Shown: positions 1-7,862, numbered from the stretch's first letter. The stretch is 41,502 nucleotides of DNA from an uncultured Opitutales bacterium (GCA_900548275.1 URJY01000018.1:1-41502); one strand, 5' to 3'. The notes: generated by a model not told the origin, from the sequence alone. Numbers and translations are program-made.

Positions 1-184
1 TGATAGACAAAAAGACTGCAAAAAAATCGTGCCCTTCGCTGAACTCTGAAATTTGGCAAGTTGAGACTGCGTTTCCGTTAAACGTATGTTCTTGTTGAAA
101 CGAACACAACCGCATATAAATCATTCTCAAAGTGGAAGATTTTCCCGAATTCGCGCGTCCAGAAACTAAAATCACATCTTTCAT
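1..184 (-). CDS. P-loop NTPase, N-terminal part, cut by window edge
   Basis: An open frame starts at ATG 184 and runs off the left edge after 61 residues. It begins MKDVILVSGRANSGKSST, a hydrophobic beta strand followed by a textbook Walker A loop (G9-R-A-N-S-G-K15-S-S), so it should bind ATP or GTP. The rest of the protein is outside the window, so the subfamily (AAA-like ATPase, nucleotide kinase or GTPase) cannot be decided. It is transcribed away from the recombinase at 396. A perfect 21-bp palindrome at 200-220 lies 15 bases upstream of its start and no Shine-Dalgarno site is visible. The overlapping open frame at 78-281 on the same strand lacks any motif and is judged a shadow. Seen: the frame and Walker A. 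Inferred: that it belongs to one module with the recombinase. Confidence 0.7.
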   Translation of the reverse strand, partial: MKDVILVSGRANSGKSSTLRMIYMRLCSFQQEHTFNGNAVSTCQISEFSEGHDFFAVFLSI

Positions 185-199
185 AAGATGTTAGATGAC

Positions 200-220
200 T
201 ATCGTATTTAAAATACGATA
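200..220. promoter_or_regulatory. GTATTTWAAATAC palindrome, copy 1
   Basis: Perfect palindrome with 10-bp arms around a central A, core GTATTTAAAATAC, outer bases TATC/GATA. It sits just upstream of the P-loop NTPase start (184, minus strand). With the central base read as T it points to the minus strand, opposite to copy 2. A dimeric repressor or activator operator is the simplest reading; a recombinase site is an alternative. Confidence 0.6.
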
Positions 221-378
221 TGCGTTTCCGTGTTGCAATACTTTGAATAGCAACAGATTTATTTAATGGGGATTTTTCCAAGCTCCGAAAAAAGAAACAT
301 GCCCCGAATGTTCAATCCGATTGCCGAAGTGGCTTATTTCAAGAACTTCAAAAGTTTTTTGGAAATTTTTGTTTGACT

Positions 379-397
379 ATCGTATTTTAAATACGAT
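379..397. promoter_or_regulatory. GTATTTWAAATAC palindrome, copy 2
   Basis: Perfect 19-bp palindrome ATCGTATTTTAAATACGAT, preceded directly by TTGACT. Its right end overlaps the ATG (396-398) of the recombinase gene, so a bound protein would block initiation or the promoter. It faces the opposite way from copy 1, 158 bp away. The core is shared with the copies at 5166 and 5325. Confidence 0.6.
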
Positions 398-1397
398 GGA
401 CACTATACTAAATTCAGCTCAGGAAGTTTTGGGGGCGGCTAATGTTTCGGTTGTCGATTCCGCGCGTTTTGTCAGGAACATTTTAGACGCAAAGCCAAGT
501 GATAGCAAATTGACCGACGCTCAATTCGTTTTGAAGGTTATCGAGGTCGGTTTGCGCAATATCCGCACAAAGGAAATGTCTTTTGCCGAGGGGTTCGCTC
601 TGTATTTCAAGAGCAAGCAACACTTGCGCCACGACTCCATTCGCGACATCCGTTGTATAGGCAACAGGTTATTACGAATGAATCCCGAACTCGGAATTTG
701 CAACTTTTCGGCGATAACAGTAGCCGAATGTGAACAGTATATAATCAAAGCATTTACGACGCCGAGTCAGTTCAACAAGGCGCGGGCTATGTTGCACGCA
801 CTCTTCGAATTTGCCATCAGGCGGGATTGGTGTGAGCGCAACCCAGTCAAGAAAATCGAGCGCAGAAAGGTTATTGAAAAAGAAATTCTTCCGCTAAAGC
901 TTGCCGACGTAAAGCGGCTCATTAAAAACGCCCGAAAAGAGGGAACGCAATTTGCCGTTACCGCCGCTATTTTGATTTACACTGGAATTCGTCCGCGGGA
1001 AGTCCGCCACCTAACGTGGCGCGACATCGACACGGACGAAAATGTAATAACCGTGCGTTCGCAGTGTTCGAAGACGGGCGGCGTGCGGCAGGTGGAAATT
1101 CCGCCCGCGCTGCACAGGCTCCTGCTTGCGAGTTGTCCCAAATCGGCGGAAGAGCGAATTTGTCCGTCGGGTTGGGTGCGTCGTTGGCGGCGAATCCGCG
1201 ACACATCGGGTTTCCGCAAGGCGTGGGTTTGCGACATCCTCCGCCACACCTACGCAAGTTTCCACGCAAAGAGGTATTCCGACCTGCCGCGTCTCCAGTT
1301 GAATATGGGGCATGCCGACCTCGCGCTTCTGCGTTCGCGCTATGTAAACATGCACGGTATAGCGGGAACGGAGGCGAAATGTTTTTTCAACAATTAG
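396..1397 (+). CDS. Tyrosine recombinase / integrase
   Basis: A 333-residue site-specific recombinase: an N-terminal SAM-like core-binding domain (about residues 60-150) followed by the catalytic domain. Visible active-site residues are Arg199 in TGIRPREVRHL, Lys226 in CSKTGG, Arg283 in DILRHTYAS, His306 in NMGHAD and the nucleophile Tyr316 in SRYVNM. The usual box II His (HxxR) is Asp280 here. The frame is open back to a TTG at 321, but ATG 396 gives the normal family length, so it is preferred; the palindrome at 379-397 overlaps this start. It is divergent from the P-loop NTPase at the window edge. No tRNA or direct-repeat att site is recognisable nearby. The substrate is unknown; a role in moving an island extending to the left is an inference. 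Confidence 0.88.
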   Translation: MDTILNSAQEVLGAANVSVVDSARFVRNILDAKPSDSKLTDAQFVLKVIEVGLRNIRTKEMSFAEGFALYFKSKQHLRHDSIRDIRCIGNRLLRMNPELGICNFSAITVAECEQYIIKAFTTPSQFNKARAMLHALFEFAIRRDWCERNPVKKIERRKVIEKEILPLKLADVKRLIKNARKEGTQFAVTAAILIYTGIRPREVRHLTWRDIDTDENVITVRSQCSKTGGVRQVEIPPALHRLLLASCPKSAEERICPSGWVRRWRRIRDTSGFRKAWVCDILRHTYASFHAKRYSDLPRLQLNMGHADLALLRSRYVNMHGIAGTEAKCFFNN

Positions 1398-1454
1398 CGG
1401 ATCGGCGGAAAAATTCGCCCGAAGCGGAATCGGCGGCGGCGGCGAAAACCGTTT

Positions 1455-2804
1455 TTATTTTGTGAGGTCGCAGATGAAGAACAGCAGGGAGCCGTTTCTT
1501 AGCACTTGCACAAGAATTTTTTTCGGCGATTTGCACGACTGCCCGTATTCCGCCTCTATTTGTTCGCGGGTCGTGATTTTTTTGCGGTTTATCGAAACTA
1601 TGATGTCGCCCGCCGCTATGCCCGCTATCGAGAACGGAAAGCCGTCGCGCACGCCCGCAACCATCAGGTGCGAATCGGTCTCGAGCTTCGATTCCCTCGC
1701 GTAGGCTTTCGTGATTTCGCGCATTCCCACGCCCCACTTCTCGAGTGTGTATTCGCGCCCCACCCTGCTCTCGAGCGGTTCGACCGCGAGCGTTTTCGAA
1801 AACTTTTTTCCGCCGCGCAGCAGTCCGAACTCGACTTTCTCGCCGACTTTCTTCGCCGCAATTTTCGACATAATCGCGGGAAGTTGTTCGGGGAAGCGTC
1901 CGTCGATGTCGCAGCCGTCGATTTTCAGAAGAATGTCCCCGGGGAGGATACCCGCCACCGCCGCGGGCGAGAGTGCGTCGACGCTGCTGACCAGAACGCC
2001 CCTATTTATGTCGATGTCGAAGAACGACTCCATATCCTGAAGCGGCGCGATCACGACGCCCACGTAGCCGCGTTCGACCTTTCCGTGCGCGAGAATTTCC
2101 GCCATCACGTGTTTTGCCACGTTCGACGGCACTGCGAAGCCGAGGTTGTTCGAATTTGTATATGCGCGCGTGTTGATGCCCACGACCTCGCCGTTGGGGC
2201 GCACCAAGGGCCCGCCGCTATTGCCGGGGTTGATTGCCGCGTCGGTCTGAATCCAAGTGTTGAATGTGCCCGTTTCGTAGCCGCTGTTTAGAATTGTACC
2301 CTCGAAAAATCTGTTCGTGTTCGATACGATTCCGCGCGTAAGCGTGCGCGCGAAGCCGTGCGGAGTGCCCGCCGCGTAGACCACTTCGCCCGTTTTGAGC
2401 GAGTCGGAATCGCCGAGCGAAGCCGTGGCGAAGCGCAGCTTTTTCGACTCGAGCTCCTTTTTGTCGAGCCGAATCAGAGCCAAGTCCGTCCAATGGTCCC
2501 ATCCGACAAACTCGGCTTTGACGCGCTCGAGGTTCGGCAGGGTTACCACGATTTTGTTGACGTACGAATTTACGACGTGCGCGTTCGTCAGAATCAACCC
2601 GTCGTCCGACATCAGCACGCCCGAGCCCACGCTGCGGAACGTCCTGCTGCCGCCGTCCTTTTGCGACACTTCCCATACGTCGATTTTCACGACGCTCTCG
2701 AGCAGTTTTTCAAGTCCGTCGGAGCGCGAGCCGATGTGCGCGCACGATGCGCAAAGCACGACGGTTGCGCACGGCAGCAGCGAGATGAACGAACGCCTTT
2801 GCAT
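1455..2804 (-). CDS. HtrA/DegP-like trypsin-fold serine protease with two PDZ domains
   Basis: A 449-residue envelope protease for misfolded or damaged proteins. The N-terminus MQRRSFISLLPCATVVLCASC is a lipoprotein-type signal with Cys21 as likely acylation site, although the -3 residue (Cys) is atypical. The catalytic triad is His76 (LTNAHVV), Asp107 (TDLALIRLD) and Ser196 (NPGNSGGPL). A first PDZ domain begins near RGYVGVVI (about 240-330) and a second covers about 370-445 (SIAGIAAGDIIVSIN). This is standard degP/degQ/degS architecture, but the paralogue cannot be assigned. It is the last gene of a minus-strand run and starts 3 bases after the queF stop. No clear terminator is seen between its stop and the recombinase stop. 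Confidence 0.9.
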   Translation of the reverse strand: MQRRSFISLLPCATVVLCASCAHIGSRSDGLEKLLESVVKIDVWEVSQKDGGSRTFRSVGSGVLMSDDGLILTNAHVVNSYVNKIVVTLPNLERVKAEFVGWDHWTDLALIRLDKKELESKKLRFATASLGDSDSLKTGEVVYAAGTPHGFARTLTRGIVSNTNRFFEGTILNSGYETGTFNTWIQTDAAINPGNSGGPLVRPNGEVVGINTRAYTNSNNLGFAVPSNVAKHVMAEILAHGKVERGYVGVVIAPLQDMESFFDIDINRGVLVSSVDALSPAAVAGILPGDILLKIDGCDIDGRFPEQLPAIMSKIAAKKVGEKVEFGLLRGGKKFSKTLAVEPLESRVGREYTLEKWGVGMREITKAYARESKLETDSHLMVAGVRDGFPFSIAGIAAGDIIVSINRKKITTREQIEAEYGQSCKSPKKILVQVLRNGSLLFFICDLTK

Positions 2805-2807
2805 CGT

Positions 2808-3236
2808 CTACGCTTCGGGCTTTTTGCCGTGTTCCGCGCTGACCGTGATGGCGATTCCCCCGCGCGAGTTGAACTGCCCCACGACTCTGCACCACACGGG
2901 GTCGAGAGCCGCCACGAGGTCGTCGAGAATTATGTTCGTGAGGTGTTCGTGGAAGCACCCCTCGTTGCGGAACGACCAGAAATAGAGCTTTAGCGACTTG
3001 CTCTCGACGATTTTTTTCCGCGGAATATAGGCGATTTTTATCGTGGCGAAGTCGGGCTGCCCCGTTGCGGGGCAAAGGCAGGTAAATTCCGAAGTTTCAA
3101 GCTCCACGACGTAGTTGCGGTCGGGGCTTTTGTTCGGGAAAGTTTCGAGCTTTTTCGAGGGCTTTGCCTTTTTGCCGCCGAGTGCCGAGCCGAGCAGCGT
3201 GAGGTTCGAAAGGTCTTTTTTCTGTGTCTTTTTCAT
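2808..3236 (-). CDS. queF: NADPH-dependent 7-cyano-7-deazaguanine reductase
   Basis: Reduces preQ0 to preQ1 in queuosine synthesis for tRNA wobble modification. The 142-residue protein is the short, single-domain (B. subtilis-type) form. The family signatures are intact: TCLCPATGQPDFA carries the Cys55 that forms the thioimide with preQ0 and the proton-donating Asp62, and ESKSLKLYFWSFRNEG is the QueF motif that binds NADPH and substrate, followed by FHEH. The frame is open further upstream, but ATG 3236 is chosen because it gives the family length and lies one base after the stop of the preceding reductase. No other queuosine gene is in the window. Confidence is high. Confidence 0.95.
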   Translation of the reverse strand: MKKTQKKDLSNLTLLGSALGGKKAKPSKKLETFPNKSPDRNYVVELETSEFTCLCPATGQPDFATIKIAYIPRKKIVESKSLKLYFWSFRNEGCFHEHLTNIILDDLVAALDPVWCRVVGQFNSRGGIAITVSAEHGKKPEA

Positions 3237-3237
3237 A

Positions 3238-4221
3238 TTAAAATTCCAGCATAACTTTGCCCGAGCGCGAATTTTGCGTCGCCCGCGCAAGAGCCTTTTG
3301 AATGTCCCGCATTTTGAAAACGGAATCGACGGGAGCTTTCAAAACGCCGCTTTTTATCATATCGAAAATCTTGGCGTAGACCGCGCCGACCTCCTCTTTC
3401 GAATGCGTGCGCTGCCACTTGTCCCACCAGAAGCCGCGCAGCGAAAGGTCGCTAAAAATCAGGAAGCGCGTGGGGAAGCGTACGGGGTCGCCAACCATTC
3501 CGCCGATTGTAACAATCGTCGCGCCGTCGCCCATCGCCTTAATCATATTCGAGACGCTCGCGCCGCCGATTTGGTTCAGCCCCAACTTCAGCCTGCCGCC
3601 CGTCTGCGCCTTGATTTGCTTCGGGTCGAATTCGGCTTCGTCGACTACTATGTCCGCGCCGATTGCCTCAAGCTCCGCGCGCTTCGCCGCCGCGTTGCGC
3701 AGCATATTCACCGTTTTGATTCCACGCGCCCTGCACATCTGGATTGCGAAATAACCGAGTGCACTCCCCGCGCCGTTCTGTATGAACCAGTCGCCCGCTT
3801 CGAGCTTTTCGAATGAATCCAAAATCATCAGCGCAGTCGGCGGATTTATGAACGCCATTGCGCACATATCGAGCGGAAGCCCCGCGGGAATTTCGACCAG
3901 TTCCGAAGCGTCGCAAACTTGGTATTGCGTCCACGCACCGGGTTCGGGCGGAAGCTTTACGAGTGTGCCGACTTTCGGCGAAGACGTGCCCTCGCCCAGT
4001 GCCACGACCTCGCCCACGCCCTCGCGCCCCGCGATTGCGGGAAGCGGACGGAGTCTGCCGTACGAACCTCCAATCATACCGAGGTCGGACGGATTTATGA
4101 CCGCGCGGAGCAGCTTTACGAGAACCTGCCCCTTTTGCGGTTCGGGCACGTCGATTGTTTCTGCGTGGACAACTTCGTCGGGTTTTCCATAACTGTGGTG
4201 TACTGCGGCAACGCTTTTCAT
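3238..4221 (-). CDS. MDR-family oxidoreductase, trans-2-enoyl-thioester reductase (MECR/ETR)-like
   Basis: A 327-residue zinc-independent medium-chain dehydrogenase/reductase. It has the GroES-like N-terminal fold (NPSDLGMIGG, AIAGREGVGEV) and a Rossmann domain with FIQNGAGSALGYFAIQM, close to the QNGANSAVG motif of mitochondrial-type enoyl reductases, and lacks the structural-zinc cysteines. The likely reaction is NADPH-dependent reduction of a 2-enoyl-CoA or 2-enoyl-ACP; a quinone oxidoreductase is the alternative. ATG 4221 (MKSVAAVHHS) is preferred to the in-frame ATG at 4260 because it matches the family N-terminus. It is the first gene of the run with queF and the HtrA-like protease, although their functions are unrelated. 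No Shine-Dalgarno site is evident. Confidence 0.8.
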   Translation of the reverse strand: MKSVAAVHHSYGKPDEVVHAETIDVPEPQKGQVLVKLLRAVINPSDLGMIGGSYGRLRPLPAIAGREGVGEVVALGEGTSSPKVGTLVKLPPEPGAWTQYQVCDASELVEIPAGLPLDMCAMAFINPPTALMILDSFEKLEAGDWFIQNGAGSALGYFAIQMCRARGIKTVNMLRNAAAKRAELEAIGADIVVDEAEFDPKQIKAQTGGRLKLGLNQIGGASVSNMIKAMGDGATIVTIGGMVGDPVRFPTRFLIFSDLSLRGFWWDKWQRTHSKEEVGAVYAKIFDMIKSGVLKAPVDSVFKMRDIQKALARATQNSRSGKVMLEF

Positions 4222-4304
4222 ATGGATATATATCGCACAACCCCGAGATGCGTTCAACATTTATTTTGACCGACGGAAAGCAAAAAAGCCCCCCCGACCG
4301 AAAT

Positions 4305-4356
4305 TGAACCGTACCCCAAAAGTGGGACAATTAAAAAAAGCGCGAATAGGAGATTG
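4305..4356 (+). repeat. Solitary IS3-family-like left end
   Basis: 52 bases starting TGAACCGTACCCC and ending with AATAGGAGATTG. They match 41448-41498 with one substitution and one single-base indel. The TG start, the ACCCC...GTGGGACA pattern and the AGGAG site at the inner end resemble the left end and orfA ribosome-binding site of IS3/IS150-type elements. No transposase follows here. A partial inverted match to the end (TTGTCCC, then CTTTT) begins near 4360, so this may be a short deletion derivative (MITE-like) with a decayed right end. Confidence 0.6.
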
Positions 4357-4381
4357 AATTTGTCCCCGCTTTTCCGTGCAC

Positions 4382-4415
4382 AAAAAAACCGCCTTGCCTT
4401 GCGGTTTGGCGGTTT
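4382..4415 (-). terminator. Rho-independent terminator of the PEP-CTERM gene
   Basis: Stem AAACCGCC (4386-4393) pairs with GGCGGTTT (4408-4415). Read on the minus strand it ends in seven T, directly downstream of the PEP-CTERM stop. Confidence 0.75.
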
Positions 4416-4434
4416 GAAAGTTTAAAATTTTGCC

Positions 4435-5118
4435 TTACTTGCGGCGGCGGTAGATTGCAAAGCCCAACGCCAACGCGCCGAAGATTGCCGCGTATGTGGA
4501 AGGCTCGGGAACTGCCGATGTTCCCGTAAGCGTAATTTCGAAATACGATGCGTTGCAACTTGTACCCATACCACCCGAGTTAAGTTCGGGAATTAACGCT
4601 TTGTCAACGGAAATCATGAATGCGAAATAATTTTCGCCCGAGATGTCAATATCAAGCCCCGCGAGATTTACCGAGCCGTCTTCAAAATCTTTCATCGTCA
4701 AGCCGGTAAGTTTTGCGACAGATGTCAATGCCGAAGAATTGTAGTCGACGCTAGCGTTTCCCGTTCCGCCCGTGAAGATTTCGATGGCAAACGCCGCCAA
4801 ATCAGAGGGAACTTCCGCCTCCCCAGTGGACGGAGGGTAGAACGTACTGTTTAGTTTGCAACTGATGGAATTTATCGAGCCAAATGATTCGGAAGAAAAA
4901 TCAAATTCATACAGATTAAACTGCAAGTATGATATACCCCCATAATAGTAGTTGCCGAGCCTTGCAGTATTCTTGACCGCCCAGGTCCCACCGTGCCCGT
5001 CAGGGCCGTAGTCGTCGACGGCGTAAAACAATTCAATGTTTTTTGTTATTGTCTGGGCGCTCAGCGTCGCAAAACTTGCAAGCGCAAGCGCCATAACTGC
5101 GAGTGTTATTTTTTTCAT
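4435..5118 (-). CDS. PEP-CTERM sorting-domain secreted protein
   Basis: A 227-residue exported protein of unknown function. It starts with a signal peptide (MKKITLAVMALALASFATLSAQ) and ends with the PEP-CTERM tripartite tag: VPEPSTYA (from residue 203), a hydrophobic helix, then RRRK at the extreme C-terminus. In this family the tag is recognised and cut by an exosortase at the cell surface; no exosortase gene lies in the window. The roughly 180-residue mature part is acidic and rich in Gly, Ser, Thr and Asn, without a recognised domain. An AAAGG ribosome-binding site precedes ATG 5118. Two GTATTTWAAATAC palindromes lie upstream (5166 and 5325), so expression may share a regulator with the recombinase locus. 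Confidence 0.88.
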   Translation of the reverse strand: MKKITLAVMALALASFATLSAQTITKNIELFYAVDDYGPDGHGGTWAVKNTARLGNYYYGGISYLQFNLYEFDFSSESFGSINSISCKLNSTFYPPSTGEAEVPSDLAAFAIEIFTGGTGNASVDYNSSALTSVAKLTGLTMKDFEDGSVNLAGLDIDISGENYFAFMISVDKALIPELNSGGMGTSCNASYFEITLTGTSAVPEPSTYAAIFGALALGFAIYRRRK

Positions 5119-5163
5119 AAGGTTACCTTTTGTTGCCGTTATTCAATTGAAACAAAAATAACC

Positions 5164-5182
5164 ATAGTATTTAAAATACTGT
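5164..5182. promoter_or_regulatory. GTATTTWAAATAC palindrome, copy 3
   Basis: The 15-bp core AGTATTTAAAATACT at 5166-5180 is perfect and extends to 19 bp with one mismatched pair. It lies 47 bases upstream of the PEP-CTERM start and, with the central base read as T, points to the minus strand, towards that gene. Confidence 0.55.
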
Positions 5183-5324
5183 AGGATTTTTGGGTTTGCA
5201 ACTTGCGCTAAATTAGCCTGTTGCAAAAGCGGCTTTTCAAAACGGCGATTTTTGCATCAAAAAAATTCCTTCGAAAAATTGCGGATGTGCTTGATACAAA
5301 CATAAATTCAAAAAATCGGCTTGA

Positions 5325-5347
5325 CTACAGTATTTTAAATACTGTAG
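5325..5347. promoter_or_regulatory. GTATTTWAAATAC palindrome, copy 4
   Basis: Perfect 23-bp palindrome with 11-bp arms (CTACAGTATTT) around a central T, preceded by TTGA so that the left edge reads TTGACTACAG, like the TTGACTATCG of copy 2. It points to the plus strand, opposite to copy 3 about 160 bp away, repeating the divergent arrangement of copies 1 and 2. No plus-strand gene follows, so its target is more likely the PEP-CTERM gene behind it. Confidence 0.55.
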
Positions 5348-5354
5348 CGCGCGC

Positions 5355-5379
5355 AAAAAAAGCGCGGATTTTCCGCGCT
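5355..5379 (-). terminator. Rho-independent terminator of the first rhamnosidase gene
   Basis: Stem AGCGCGGA (5361-5368) and TCCGCGCT (5372-5379) with a 3-base loop, followed on the minus strand by a T run. It lies about 33 bases past the stop at 5412. Confidence 0.8.
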
Positions 5380-5411
5380 CCGCCGACTCAAAAAATCGGG
5401 TCAAAACAGTG

Positions 5412-7793
5412 TCATCGCCGACCGCCGCCAGACAGTTCCACGCCGTCAGGCAGGTCGATTTTGTCGGTGTACGTCCCGTCGCCGTTTTTCCGCCACGATA
5501 CCCTTATTTCGCCTTGCGGTGTGGGATAGACCACCTTTGCAAAGTCGCCAAAGCGGTTCGGTTTGAAAGAAACCTTTTTCCAACCCGCCGACTCCTGTCT
5601 CACTCCGCCCAAAATGCGCGGCAACAAAAATGCGGGGTGCGCGCTCCACGCGTGCGAATGCGTGCTTGTGTCGGGCACGTTGAACATCTCGCCGACAGAG
5701 CCGTAGTCGGCAAATTCCGCCCACATACGCAGAATGTAGTCGTACGCCTGTTTTTCGCATCCCGCGTCGACAAGCACCTGCAAAATGTAGACCGCCCAAT
5801 ACGACGACGGCTTTACGACTTTCGACATACGTTCGGAAAAATTCGTCGGAGCTTTCTCCAACCCCTCCGTTTCCACGTAGGGTAAAATCACGGTTTCGAG
5901 AGCCTTTTTGAAGTCGAAGCCGTCGATTTCGCAGATTTTGGCGAGGGTCTGCGCGTGGATGCCCGTGTTCGGGTTTTGCCTGCCGTCGGGGAAAATTCCG
6001 TCCGAAAGCAGACCGTCGGGGCGCAGCAGATTTTTGACGATTGCACTGCGCAGCCGCGCCCCGCGCACGGCGTAATCGCGCGCGTCGTCGTCGAACCCGT
6101 TTTGTCGGCAGAGGTCGCGCATTTTGTCGTAGGCGTGCAACAGCCACAAATTAAGGACGGCGGACTGCCCCGCCTTGTGCATTTTGCACCAATCCAAGAA
6201 GAGCCAATAGCGGTTGTCGTACTGCGCAAGCCCCGTTTCGGGCGACGACATTTTGTCGAAGTAGTCGAAAATCGAGCGCACTGTGTCGCGGTGGGCAACG
6301 TAGGGTTCGGGGTCGGCGGTCTGCCAGTAATAGTCCCAAACGGTGAGAATCCAGATTAGCGAATAGTCGGGCAGAACGCAGGCGCGCGTGCCGTCGGGTG
6401 CGTAGCCGTGGGTCAACCCGTCGGGGGTCTTCTGCATCGAAATCGACTTTATGCCCCTCCGCAATAGCCGCGCATCGCCCGAGATGAAAAACGTGTTCCA
6501 CCCCTGCACGCGCGCGTCGCCCCACCACTGCGCCTGCTCGCGGTACGGGGTATCGACGTACGAATCGAGCGAGCACACCCGCTGCGTGCGCACGCTCGCC
6601 CGCCAGATTTTTTCGGCGAGGGCATCGGAACACTCGAACTTTCCGCGTTCCGCGAGCGGATAGGTGCTCCACCGCATCGACGGCGTGATTTTGAGGGTCG
6701 CCGACGCGTTGTTGCGCACGCGCACGGCAAGGTAGCGGAAACCGAGAAGTTGGTAGAATTCGTGAACCTGCGTTCCCGCGCGGCAGACGAGGCGGTTTGC
6801 GGGAGCAAGATTGCTGCCGCAACGCACGATGTCGGCGTTGTTTTTGTCGACAAGCTCCGTCGCGCGAATGTCCACAATTTCGCCGCCCTTGGCTCCCTCT
6901 ATTTTAAGGATTGGCATACCCGCCGACATCGCGCCGAAGTCGAAAACGAACGCCCTCACGCCGTCGGAAGGTTCGGAAACGGCAAATTTCGCGCCGTTTT
7001 CGACCGCATTGAACTCGATTTTGTCGGAATCGAAAAGCGCGGAAACGTCGAACACGTTTTCGGAATCCCCGCCCGAAGTGCCCGCGCCCGCCGAAACGAG
7101 AGCCTGCGGGAACACCTCGCGCTCGTCGAGCATCGGAATCGTGCGCCGTTCGAAAGCAGAATACGGCAATGCCGTGCGCACGCGCGTATAGCAGCGCGCC
7201 CAAGCGGAATCGTCGAAATCGGGCTTGAGCCAGTCGGGATTTTCCGCGCGCAAGTCGATGTGCTCCTGATTGTTCATCGGAATCGAAAGCTGGGCGGTAT
7301 CGCGACGGCAGCCCGTCTGGCGGCGACCCTTTGTGTTGTCGTCGGAAAGCACGCGCTTGCCGTCGCCCAAATCGAGCGCGAAAATCGCCCCCGAATGCCC
7401 CGACGGGATGTAGGCAAACGTCCCGCGACCCGCGCAATACTGGCGGATTGCAATCACGTTGCGCCCCCGTTTCAGGTGCTTGGCAACGTCAATTTCGTCG
7501 AAGGGCTGTTCCCAATAGAAGCCGCGGGCGGGCCCCGAACAGACGAACTCGCCGTTGATGTAGAGCCTGTAGTTCTGGTCGGCGGAAATCGACATCGGCG
7601 CGGACTTCGGCACGGCATCGAGCGCAAACGCGCGGCGGTACAGGTTGTAGGCGTTGGCGATTTCGTACGACGAGCCGTAGGACGCGGGAGCTACCCACTG
7701 CGCGTTTTCGAAATACTGCGGAACGTCGGACATTCCGAACGCAACGCAACAAAATATCGATACGACGGCGGCGAAAATCGGTCTGCATTTCAT
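5412..7793 (-). CDS. Secreted alpha-L-rhamnosidase-like glycoside hydrolase (GH78-type)
   Basis: A 793-residue exported enzyme predicted to release terminal L-rhamnose from plant glycans or glycosides. ATG 7793 is chosen because GGGGGA precedes it at good spacing and the protein then starts with a signal peptide (MKCRPIFAAVVSIFCCVAFG). Domain order: N-terminal beta-sandwich with a galactose-binding-like carbohydrate domain (YRLYINGEFVCSGPARGF), a second beta domain, then an (alpha/alpha)6 barrel starting near DTPYREQAQWWGDARVQGW (Asp at about 414), which corresponds to the conserved region carrying the acidic catalytic residues of GH78, and a C-terminal beta domain. GH78 members often score also as unclassified six-hairpin hydrolases, so the substrate remains tentative. 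It is divergent from mutA and a promoter candidate lies at 7834-7862. Confidence 0.82.
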   Translation of the reverse strand: MKCRPIFAAVVSIFCCVAFGMSDVPQYFENAQWVAPASYGSSYEIANAYNLYRRAFALDAVPKSAPMSISADQNYRLYINGEFVCSGPARGFYWEQPFDEIDVAKHLKRGRNVIAIRQYCAGRGTFAYIPSGHSGAIFALDLGDGKRVLSDDNTKGRRQTGCRRDTAQLSIPMNNQEHIDLRAENPDWLKPDFDDSAWARCYTRVRTALPYSAFERRTIPMLDEREVFPQALVSAGAGTSGGDSENVFDVSALFDSDKIEFNAVENGAKFAVSEPSDGVRAFVFDFGAMSAGMPILKIEGAKGGEIVDIRATELVDKNNADIVRCGSNLAPANRLVCRAGTQVHEFYQLLGFRYLAVRVRNNASATLKITPSMRWSTYPLAERGKFECSDALAEKIWRASVRTQRVCSLDSYVDTPYREQAQWWGDARVQGWNTFFISGDARLLRRGIKSISMQKTPDGLTHGYAPDGTRACVLPDYSLIWILTVWDYYWQTADPEPYVAHRDTVRSIFDYFDKMSSPETGLAQYDNRYWLFLDWCKMHKAGQSAVLNLWLLHAYDKMRDLCRQNGFDDDARDYAVRGARLRSAIVKNLLRPDGLLSDGIFPDGRQNPNTGIHAQTLAKICEIDGFDFKKALETVILPYVETEGLEKAPTNFSERMSKVVKPSSYWAVYILQVLVDAGCEKQAYDYILRMWAEFADYGSVGEMFNVPDTSTHSHAWSAHPAFLLPRILGGVRQESAGWKKVSFKPNRFGDFAKVVYPTPQGEIRVSWRKNGDGTYTDKIDLPDGVELSGGGRR

Positions 7794-7833
7794 ATCATTT
7801 CCCCCAAGAAAACGGTTAAACTTGAACGCCGAA

Positions 7834-7862
7834 AGCATAAAAAACACAGAAAATCGGAGCAA
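7834..7862 (-). promoter_or_regulatory. Candidate promoter of the first rhamnosidase gene
   Basis: On the minus strand TTGCTC (7862-7857), a 17-base spacer and TATGCT (7839-7834) fit a primary-sigma promoter about 40 bases before ATG 7793. Confidence 0.4.

Noticed and set aside
78..281. 67-residue minus-strand open frame
   Set aside because: It overlaps in another frame the Walker A-bearing P-loop NTPase start (184) and includes the palindrome as coding sequence; no motif.
1398..1454. att site or tRNA fragment after the recombinase gene
   Set aside because: No tRNA-like cloverleaf and no matching direct repeat could be recognised by eye.
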